A stretch of DNA of 11,921 nt from an uncultured Eubacteriales bacterium. Lineage in GTDB: Bacteria > Bacillota_A > Clostridia > Lachnospirales > Lachnospiraceae. A program made the position numbers and the translations under genes. This document shows positions 1 to 5,281 of the stretch, in pieces; position 1 is the first letter of the stretch, and each line of letters begins with the position of its first letter. The stretch covers positions 1-11,921 of the forward strand of contig ONVT01000034.1 in the NCBI GenBank assembly GCA_900321365.1, given 5' to 3'. The notes beneath the pieces were generated by a model. It saw nothing but the letters and a program-made list of their open reading frames with translations, was not told where the DNA came from and did not search any database.

Positions 1-79
1 AGATGATCATGATTCTGCCTTTCCTCTTGATCACCTTGCACTTCTCGCACATCGGTTTCACAGATGAACGAACCTTCAT
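1..79 (-). CDS. rpmJ: Ribosomal protein L36 (rpmJ), 3' part beyond the window edge
   Basis: The reverse strand from 79 encodes 26 residues beginning [14 protein letters not shown] and ending at the window edge with RKGRIMII. This is the unmistakable N-terminus of bacterial ribosomal protein L36, a protein of about 37 residues in the large subunit, so about 11 residues and the stop lie outside. Cys11 and Cys14 (CEKC) are the first half of the zinc-binding set, so this is the zinc (C+) form. A perfect AAAGGAGG lies at 89-96, 9 nt before the ATG. Another ATG at 85-87 sits only 1 nt from that site, opens a 3-codon frame and is not a plausible start. L36 normally follows infA and precedes rpsM-rpsK-rpsD-rpoA. 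Here the gene upstream is a sulfhydrylase, and infA is absent. The identification is secure; the downstream neighbours cannot be seen. Confidence 0.95.
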   Translation of the reverse strand, partial: MKVRSSVKPMCEKCKVIKRKGRIMII

Positions 80-130
80 TCCGGCATTCCTCCTTTCTGT
101 CACGGTCTGTTATCTGAGGCGCAGGAAAAG

Positions 131-151
131 GGCGCACGAAGCCCCTTCGCC
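131..151 (-). other. Small GC-rich hairpin in the rpmJ 5' leader
   Basis: CGAAG (137-141) and CTTCG (145-149) form a perfect 5-bp stem with a CCC loop (GGG on the transcribed minus strand). It can be extended imperfectly by GGC at 131-133 and GCC at 149-151. The element lies within the roughly 80-nt untranslated leader expected from the promoter at 166-194. On the minus strand four T residues (126-129) follow shortly after it, so it could act as a weak attenuator or simply as leader structure. I do not match it to a known ribosomal-protein leader family. Confidence 0.35.
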
Positions 152-165
152 GCAGACACTCGACT

Positions 166-194
166 ATTATATGTCAGGGAAAGAAGGAATGCAA
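166..194 (-). promoter_or_regulatory. Near-consensus sigma-A promoter for rpmJ
   Basis: Reading the minus strand, a -35 box TTGCAT (189-194) is followed by a 17-nt spacer (172-188) and a perfect -10 box TATAAT (166-171). Transcription would start near 159, leaving about an 80-nt leader before the rpmJ ATG at 79. The -35 box begins three bases after the stop codon of the sulfhydrylase gene, and no terminator intervenes, so read-through from that gene could add to this promoter. It is the best sigma-A match I saw in the window and implies that the L36 operon starts here. Confidence 0.8.
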
Positions 195-197
195 GAA

Positions 198-1478
198 TTA
201 TTTTTCAAGCGCCTGCCTAAGGTCCGCGATGAGATCCTCCTTGTCCTCCAGACCGCAGGACATGCGGACCAGGCCGGCCGGAACCCCGGCCTTCTCCAGC
301 TCCTCATCGCTCATCTGGCGATGGGTGCTTGTGGCAGGATTCAGGCAGCAGGTGCGCGCGTCCGCCACATGGGTCTCAATCGCCGCCAGCTTCAGCTTCT
401 TCATGAAGCTCTCGGCCATGGCGCGCCCGCCGGAAAGCTCGAAGGAGACAACGCCGCATCCGCCGTTTGGCATGTATTTCCTGGCGAGTTCATAGTAAGG
501 GCTGGATGGAAGACCAGAATAATGGACCTTCGTCACCAGCGGATGAGATTCGAGGAACTGCGCCACCGCCAGGCCGTTCTCCACATGGCGCGCCATACGC
601 ACGTGAAGGGACTCCAGTCCCAGGTTCAGGTAAAATGCGCTCTGCGGCGACTGTACGCAGCCGAAATCTCTCATCAGCTGTGACGTCGCCTTCGTGATAA
701 ATGCCCCCTCCCGGCCGAACTTCTGAGCATAGACAATCCCATGATAGGAATCATCGGGCGTAGTCAGTCCCGGGAAAAGCTCCGGATGCGCCATCCAGTC
801 GAAACGCCCGCTGTCCACAAGAGCTCCGCCGACCGCCGATCCATGGCCGTCCATGTACTTGGTGGTCGAGTGGGTGACAATATCCGCGCCCCACTCGATC
901 GGCCGAAGATTCACCGGTGTCGGGAAGGTGTTGTCCACGATCAGAGGGACGTTGTGGCGGTGCGCAGCCGCGGCAAATTTCTCGATGTCAAGAACCGTGA
1001 GCGCGGGATTGGCGATCGATTCCCCGAACATCGCCCTGGTATTCGGCCGGAATGCCGCATCCAGTTCCCCGGGGGTCGCATCCGGCGATACAAAGGTGGA
1101 TTCAATGCCCATCTTCGCCATGGTAACCTTGATCAGGTTGTAGGTTCCCCCGTAGATCGTCGAGGAGGCAACGATGTGACTGCCGCACTCGCAGATGTTG
1201 AAGAGCGCGAAGAAGTTTGCCGCCTGTCCGGAGGATGTCAGCATTGCGGCGCTCCCGCCCTCCATCGCGGCGATCTTTGCCGCGACATAATCACAGGTGG
1301 GATTCTGCAGACGGGAATAAAAATATCCCGACGCCTCCAGGTCAAACAGTTTTCCCATGTCCTCGCTGGTATCATACTTGAAGGTCGTGGACTGAATGAT
1401 CGGGATCTGGCGCGGTCCCCCGTTCTCAGGTGTGTATCCTGCCTGCACGCATTTTGTTCCGATTCCCTGCTGACTCAT
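198..1478 (-). CDS. metY: O-acetylhomoserine aminocarboxypropyltransferase (sulfhydrylase), PLP-dependent
   Basis: This 426-residue protein belongs to the Cys/Met metabolism PLP-dependent family. O-acetylhomoserine sulfhydrylase makes homocysteine from O-acetylhomoserine and sulfide, the direct sulfhydrylation route to methionine, in the cytosol. Visible marks are YSRLQNPT (53-60), the cofactor-contacting SSGQA region (82-86), Asp182 in VDNTF for the pyridine nitrogen, and the Schiff-base lysine Lys207 in STTK. ATSTHRQM (382-389), typical of O-acetylhomoserine rather than cystathionine enzymes, and MSCGLE (406-411) follow. Length fits the family (about 425-430). The frame extends 15 codons further upstream, but the ATG at 1478 has a strong AGAAGGAGAAGG ribosome binding site directly before it, and MSQQGIGTKCVQAGY is the usual N-terminus. 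A related gamma-synthase or methionine gamma-lyase activity cannot be excluded from sequence alone. Its 163-nt leader shows no SAM riboswitch, T-box or clear promoter. Confidence 0.92.
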   Translation of the reverse strand: MSQQGIGTKCVQAGYTPENGGPRQIPIIQSTTFKYDTSEDMGKLFDLEASGYFYSRLQNPTCDYVAAKIAAMEGGSAAMLTSSGQAANFFALFNICECGSHIVASSTIYGGTYNLIKVTMAKMGIESTFVSPDATPGELDAAFRPNTRAMFGESIANPALTVLDIEKFAAAAHRHNVPLIVDNTFPTPVNLRPIEWGADIVTHSTTKYMDGHGSAVGGALVDSGRFDWMAHPELFPGLTTPDDSYHGIVYAQKFGREGAFITKATSQLMRDFGCVQSPQSAFYLNLGLESLHVRMARHVENGLAVAQFLESHPLVTKVHYSGLPSSPYYELARKYMPNGGCGVVSFELSGGRAMAESFMKKLKLAAIETHVADARTCCLNPATSTHRQMSDEELEKAGVPAGLVRMSCGLEDKEDLIADLRQALEK

Positions 1479-1571
1479 GATTCCTTCTCCTTCTCTGTAA
1501 AGATGTCTTCTTGCCGCATTCATCCCTGACCGGCTGACACCCGACTACTTTGCTTTTCTCTGTCTGCCAAA

Positions 1572-1619
1572 AGATCAGATTCCTTTTTAAGGACTGACCC
1601 GTCTTTTGACAGATCAGAT
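1572..1619 (-). repeat. Direct repeat pair with small stem in the metY leader
   Basis: The 9-mer AGATCAGAT occurs at 1572-1580 and again at 1611-1619, 39 nt apart, within the 163-nt gap between the ribokinase-like gene and metY. Between them TCCTT (1581-1585) and AAGGA (1589-1593) can form a 5-bp stem. A perfect 10-bp palindrome AGATATATCT (1616-1625) overlaps the second copy. These may be regulator sites or chance in an AT-richer spacer. The rest of the gap (1479-1641) holds only the metY ribosome binding site. Confidence 0.3.
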
Positions 1620-1641
1620 ATATCTTCTAAACATAACAGAA

Positions 1642-2532
1642 TTATCTGCTCTCGAGCCATTTAAGCATCTCCTCCCTGCCGGGGATCGATACCGACGCGC
1701 CCGGCCTGGAAACCGCGATCGCGGACGCAGCGCTCGCCTTTCTCAGTGCCTCCTCCGGTGAGCTTCCCTCATAATACAGCGTGATAAAGTATCCGGTAAA
1801 GGTGTCCCCCGCAGCCGTTGTGTCTACAGCCTGCACGCGAAAGGCGGGAACTGTAGTCCTCTCTCCGCCGCAGGAGAAGACAGCCCCTTCGCTTCCGAGC
1901 GTCAGCACAACCTTCGTCTGCGGAAAATGCTCTTCCAGGCATCTTATGATCTCCTCCGCCTCTGACTTCCCGGTGATCTGTCCGCCCTCCACCTCATTGA
2001 CGAACAGCAGGTCAATGGCGGAGTAGTCAAATGACTTGAGCTGCTCTTCCATCGGAGACGGATTGAAGCATATCTTCATCCCCTTCTTCGCCGCAAGATT
2101 AACAAGAATGTCGAGGGAACTGATCTCATTCTGGATCAGAAGGACGTCCCCCTCATCAAAATGCTCCAGCACCTCACGGATATATGCCTCATCGATCCTG
2201 CGGTTGGCTCCTCCGAACAGGACAATGCTGTTCTGTCCCCCGGCATCCACCTGGATCAGGGCATTCCCGCTCTTGACATCTACCCTGCGGATCAGACTGG
2301 TGTTCACACCGGCTTCCTCAAGCGCTTTCAGCAGCATCGCTCCATCATCTCCGACCATCCCGGCATGCCAGACCTGTGCTCCGGCCCGCGACAGCGCGAT
2401 CGACTGGTTCAGTCCCTTTCCTCCGCAGTTCACATCGATGCCGGAAGAGGAGATCGTCTCTCCGGGCATGACGATATGATCCACATGGTATACAGTATCG
2501 ATGTTCAGCGAACCAAAACTGAGAATCTTCAT
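1642..2532 (-). CDS. Ribokinase-like sugar kinase (PfkB family)
   Basis: This 296-residue protein is a PfkB-family carbohydrate kinase that closely follows the ribokinase (rbsK) pattern. Such enzymes transfer phosphate from ATP to a sugar such as ribose in the cytosol. The N-terminal substrate signature GGKGLNQ (37-43) matches GGKGANQ of ribokinase. A conserved NxxE motif is at 179-182 (NEVE), and the PfkB signature DTTAAGDTFTGYF (237-249) carries the catalytic base Asp243. The C-terminal SRPGASVSIPGREE (275-288) also resembles ribokinase. The start at 2532 is preceded by AAAGGAAG at a suitable distance; a longer frame upstream begins with a non-homologous-looking segment and is not used. It sits alone between a terminator and metY with no sugar transporter beside it, so the true substrate (ribose, deoxyribose or another sugar or nucleoside) is open. 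Confidence 0.85.
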   Translation of the reverse strand: MKILSFGSLNIDTVYHVDHIVMPGETISSSGIDVNCGGKGLNQSIALSRAGAQVWHAGMVGDDGAMLLKALEEAGVNTSLIRRVDVKSGNALIQVDAGGQNSIVLFGGANRRIDEAYIREVLEHFDEGDVLLIQNEISSLDILVNLAAKKGMKICFNPSPMEEQLKSFDYSAIDLLFVNEVEGGQITGKSEAEEIIRCLEEHFPQTKVVLTLGSEGAVFSCGGERTTVPAFRVQAVDTTAAGDTFTGYFITLYYEGSSPEEALRKASAASAIAVSRPGASVSIPGREEMLKWLESR

Positions 2533-2638
2533 ATTCTTTCTTCCTTTCTTCTGCGCGTCCCCGATATCCGGCACCATTGAGGCCGGCCTGAAGCATGGTA
2601 TCCGTTTTCCTGGTTTCTTTCATTGAAGTACGAAACTG

Positions 2639-2667
2639 ATTATACCCTACACGCACCTGAGAAAAAA
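2639..2667 (-). promoter_or_regulatory. Possible promoter for the ribokinase-like gene
   Basis: A perfect -10 box TATAAT on the minus strand (2639-2644) lies just after the ppk2 terminator. At 17 nt spacing the -35 position (2662-2667) falls on the terminator's own T-tract, TTTTTT, which is a poor -35 match. There is no extended -10 TG. Transcription from here would give a leader of about 100 nt before the ATG at 2532. The position between a strong terminator and a gene supports it, but the missing -35 box leaves it uncertain or activator-dependent. Confidence 0.4.
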
Positions 2668-2700
2668 GCCCCCGGAAGCAAACCCGCTTCCGGGGCTTTT
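2662..2700 (-). terminator. Intrinsic terminator of ppk2
   Basis: On the minus strand AAAA is followed by GCCCCGGAAGC (2686-2696), a six-base loop GGGTTT (2680-2685), the complementary GCTTCCGGGGGC (2668-2679, one extra G) and a run of six T (2662-2667). This is a textbook GC-rich stem with a T-tract, located 54 nt past the ppk2 stop codon. The A-run on its other side could also allow termination from the plus strand, but no plus-strand gene is present. Confidence 0.93.
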
Positions 2701-2754
2701 GACTGGCTGGTGAACGGATCAGCAAAAACCCTGATTGCCGGCCGTAAAGAGTAT

Positions 2755-3660
2755 TCATTTCTTCTCCGTCTTTTTCCCTGCCTTTTTCTCTGCCTTTTTG
2801 TCCAGCTCCTCCTGCAGCACTTCCTTGTACCCGTCGAATTCTTTCAGTCTCTCCTTTGTAACCTCCGGATACTTTGGATTCATATCCTTGAGGGTATGAA
2901 GGATGATCTCACTGACGACCAGGCGCATGTACCACTTGTGGTCCGCCGGCACGACATACCAGGGCGCCTCCTTCGTCGCGGTTTTGTTGATCGCGATCTC
3001 AAACGCTTCCTGATAATCATCCCAGTACTTGCGCTCCTCGAAGTCGGATCCGGAGAACTTCCAGTTCTTTTCCGGCTCTTCGATCCGCGAGAGGAAACGG
3101 CGCGCCTGCTCGGTCTTCGAGACATTCAGGAAGATCTTGACAGTGCGGACGTTGTTGTGCCACAGATATCTCTCGTAATTGCAGATATCCTCATAGCGGT
3201 AATCCAGAATCTTGTCATAGTCAATCCGCTCCGCGTTCGCCTGGTTCTTCCAGAGCTTCTTCACACGGTAGATCAGAACCTCTTCATAATGAGAACGGTT
3301 GAAGACAGCGATCTCGCCCTTCATCGGAGTATTCGCTTCGATCCTCCATAGAAAATCGTGCGCCGCGTCCAAAGCAGAGGGTGACTTGAAAGCGATCTCG
3401 TTCAGGCCATGTGGAGACAGGCAGGTGAGCACCGCCGCGATGGTTCCGTCCTTTCCGGCAGCGTCCATCGCCTGGAACAGGAAGATCACGCCCTCCTTCT
3501 TGTCCGCATACAGTTTCTTCTGAAGCTCCGAGATCTTCTCAAAGTTCTTCTTCATTCTCGCCTCGGCCTTCTCGCGGTCCTTCTCAAGGGAAGTCTCTTT
3601 GGTCGACACTTTGCTCAGCTTGAACTTCCTGTCACCATCATACCTGTACTTTTTTAACAT
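2755..3660 (-). CDS. ppk2: Polyphosphate kinase 2 family protein (polyphosphate:nucleotide phosphotransferase, class III-like)
   Basis: This 301-residue protein is a PPK2-family enzyme, which uses inorganic polyphosphate to phosphorylate AMP or ADP (or runs in reverse), linking polyphosphate stores to nucleotide energy charge. The Walker A loop is MDAAGKDGT (65-73). The Walker B-like segment FNRSHYEEVL (120-129) matches the FNRSHYEDV form of the roughly 300-residue class III-type enzymes rather than the FDRSWYN form of class I. The arginine-rich lid around FLSRIEEPEKNWKFS and the PWYVVPADHKWYMRL block are also typical. The ATG at 3660 has a perfect GGAGAGGAGG site 6 nt upstream. An unusual feature is the lysine-rich C-terminal tail (about 286-301, KKAEKKAGKKTEKK). 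The gene appears monocistronic, ended by the terminator at 2662-2700. Whether it acts on AMP, ADP or both cannot be read from the sequence. Confidence 0.92.
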   Translation of the reverse strand: MLKKYRYDGDRKFKLSKVSTKETSLEKDREKAEARMKKNFEKISELQKKLYADKKEGVIFLFQAMDAAGKDGTIAAVLTCLSPHGLNEIAFKSPSALDAAHDFLWRIEANTPMKGEIAVFNRSHYEEVLIYRVKKLWKNQANAERIDYDKILDYRYEDICNYERYLWHNNVRTVKIFLNVSKTEQARRFLSRIEEPEKNWKFSGSDFEERKYWDDYQEAFEIAINKTATKEAPWYVVPADHKWYMRLVVSEIILHTLKDMNPKYPEVTKERLKEFDGYKEVLQEELDKKAEKKAGKKTEKK

Positions 3661-3721
3661 TTTGTCCTCCTCTCCATTTGACTGGGACTGTATTCTATTT
3701 GCCTGACTGGCTCATCCATTA

Positions 3722-3741
3722 CAGCGGTTTTCCAACCGCTG
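3722..3741 (-). repeat. Perfect 8-bp stem-loop upstream of ppk2
   Basis: CAGCGGTT (3722-3729) and AACCGCTG (3734-3741) are perfect complements around a four-base loop. On the minus strand the loop reads GGAA, a GNRA-type tetraloop. No T-tract follows on either strand, so it is not a standard terminator. It lies 62 nt before the ppk2 ATG and 110 nt after the AI-2E transporter stop, so it may be ppk2 leader structure, an RNA-processing or 3'-stabilising element of the upstream transcript, or an operator. The rest of the 190-nt gap (3661-3850) shows only the ppk2 ribosome binding site and an unconvincing TAGAAT (3692-3697). Confidence 0.5.
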
Positions 3742-3850
3742 ATCATCTCTGACATACAGATACCGATCTATGCGGCTGTTCATATTGCGGTTGAAAAGCA
3801 CATAATCAGGATTAATCCGAAACATGCCGGCAGGTTCTGATGACAGGATG

Positions 3851-5158
3851 TCATTTCCCCTCTTTGTCCTCCAGATAGATCACCTGCCCTGATTCCTTCT
3901 CGATATGATCCACCTCGATATACTGCCCGGGATCCGGGGGGAGATTCTTCTTCTGCACTCGCGCCTTCGCGACCCGGTCCACGATATACAGGATCAGCGC
4001 CAGCGTGGGGACGCCGATCAGCATGCCGATGAAGCCAAAGAAACTGCCGCCCACGACAACAGCAACGATGACCCAGAAGGAGGTGATTCCCGTAGAGTCG
4101 CCCAGGATCTTCGGGCCGATCAGGTTCCCGTCCACCTGCTGCAGGATCAGGACATAGATCAGGAAGATAATCCCCTTCGGCGGGTCTGTCACAAAGATCA
4201 GGATGACCGTCGGGGTCGCCCCGATGTAGGGACCGAACACAGGAATGATGTTTGTGACCCCCACGACAAATGAGCACAGGATCGGATACGGCATCCGCAT
4301 GATGAGCATGCTGACGAAGCAGATCAGTCCGATGACCGCCGAGTCAAGGATCTTTCCGACGATAAACCCGTAGAAAATGTCGTTCGCCTTCCGGCCAATC
4401 TCGAGCACCATATTGGCCCTGTTAATATCGAACACCGCGTACAGCAGCCGCTTGATATGTCCCTTGTAGCTCTCCTTGAAAAGCAGCATGTAGATCGCGA
4501 GGAACAGCCCGATCAGGAAATTGGCAAAAATCATGATCGCGTCCGTTCCGAGGGACGTCGCCTTGGAGACAATGTCATTGCTGTTGTTGATGTCTACATT
4601 CAGATAGCTGCTGATCCAGTTCACCGCGTTCTCGATAAACGCCTCGATCCGTCCGCTGGTCTTCGCATCTGCCATCGCGTCCGCGAACTGATGCCCCGTC
4701 AGGTCATCCGCCCAGTCGATCACGCCTCTGATCTTTTCATGCAGGTGCTCCATGAGGTTTTGAACCGCCTCAAAAAACTGCGGGGCGACAAAGGAGAAAA
4801 ACGCTACGATCAGGCCGACAAGAATCACGGAAGACAAAACCACGCAGCCGATCCTGATCCACTTTTGAGCCCTCCTGCCCGGCTGCTTCATCCCGCGCTT
4901 TTCCCGAAACGCATAGAAATGCCTCTCCATGAATTTCATCATGGGGTTCATCAGAAACGCCATGGCAAAACCGATCAGGATCGGCCGGAGCACCCCCAGG
5001 ATTACCTTTACAGCGCTCTTCAGGGCTCCGAATTTTGCGAACACGAAAAAGAACACAATCGAGGCAAACACAATCAGGAGAATCTTCTTCTCCCTGTCCG
5101 TAAACCTCAGACGCGCTTTCCCCGCCGCGCTATTCTCCTGTTCTCTGTCTTTTCCCAT
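3851..5158 (-). CDS. AI-2E family transporter (PerM/TqsA-like membrane protein)
   Basis: This 435-residue integral membrane protein belongs to the AI-2E transporter family, whose members are linked to autoinducer-2 export, Na+/H+ antiport or unknown efflux. Hydrophobic spans fall near residues 26-43, 52-71, 103-126, 207-228, 265-287, 291-322, 329-340 and 360-394, consistent with the usual eight helices. The soluble loop at about 130-205 between the third and fourth spans is typical. Family marks are GLFLAIYMLLFKESYK (217-232), GKILDSAVIG (268-277), VGVTNIIPVFGPYIGATP (299-316) and QQVDGNLIGPKILG (340-353). A charged cytosolic tail (about 395-435) ends the protein. The ATG at 5158 has only a weak AGAAAG upstream, but no other start codon lies in frame nearby. 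Substrate is unknown, and the neighbours do not point to quorum sensing. Confidence 0.88.
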   Translation of the reverse strand: MGKDREQENSAAGKARLRFTDREKKILLIVFASIVFFFVFAKFGALKSAVKVILGVLRPILIGFAMAFLMNPMMKFMERHFYAFREKRGMKQPGRRAQKWIRIGCVVLSSVILVGLIVAFFSFVAPQFFEAVQNLMEHLHEKIRGVIDWADDLTGHQFADAMADAKTSGRIEAFIENAVNWISSYLNVDINNSNDIVSKATSLGTDAIMIFANFLIGLFLAIYMLLFKESYKGHIKRLLYAVFDINRANMVLEIGRKANDIFYGFIVGKILDSAVIGLICFVSMLIMRMPYPILCSFVVGVTNIIPVFGPYIGATPTVILIFVTDPPKGIIFLIYVLILQQVDGNLIGPKILGDSTGITSFWVIVAVVVGGSFFGFIGMLIGVPTLALILYIVDRVAKARVQKKNLPPDPGQYIEVDHIEKESGQVIYLEDKEGK

Positions 5159-5236
5159 TCTTTCTGTCTCTGACTCAGGATCTGCAAATAAATAACTGAT
5201 ACATCCTGCCTGTCTTTTCCTTCGACTGTACCAGGC

Positions 5237-5260
5237 AAAAAACCTTACATCGCTCAGGTT
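5237..5260 (-). terminator. Weak candidate terminator after glnN
   Basis: On the minus strand AACCT (5256-5260), a 10-nt loop and AGGTT (5241-5245) can pair, followed by a T-run (5237-5242). It begins 22 nt after the glnN stop codon. The stem is short and AT-rich and the loop is large, so efficiency would be low. It is the only terminator-like structure in the 123-nt gap between glnN and the AI-2E transporter gene, where I also saw no convincing promoter. Confidence 0.35.
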
Positions 5261-5281
5261 CTGTCCGGATATAACCTGTGT

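Noticed and set aside
85..87. ATG just upstream of rpmJ as an alternative start or leader peptide
   Set aside because: It is one base from the AAAGGAGG site and opens only a 3-codon frame that ends over the rpmJ start; the L36 N-terminus begins at 79.
3..683. Plus-strand open frame of 226 codons
   Set aside because: It runs antisense across rpmJ and metY, whose minus-strand proteins are clear family members; its product shows no domain.
2533..2758. A 137-codon minus-strand frame across the ppk2 terminator and ribokinase start region (2345-2758)
   Set aside because: It spans an intrinsic terminator and overlaps the ribokinase-like gene in another frame with no recognisable domain.
3661..3721. 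ppk2 promoter based on TAGAAT (3692-3697)
   Set aside because: No -35 match exists at 16-18 nt; the evidence is too weak to annotate.
3712..3825. A 37-codon minus-strand frame (MFRINPDYVLFNRN...) in the gap before ppk2
   Set aside because: No ribosome binding site precedes the ATG, it contains the perfect stem-loop at 3722-3741, and I recognise no family. Conservation in relatives would be needed to revive it.
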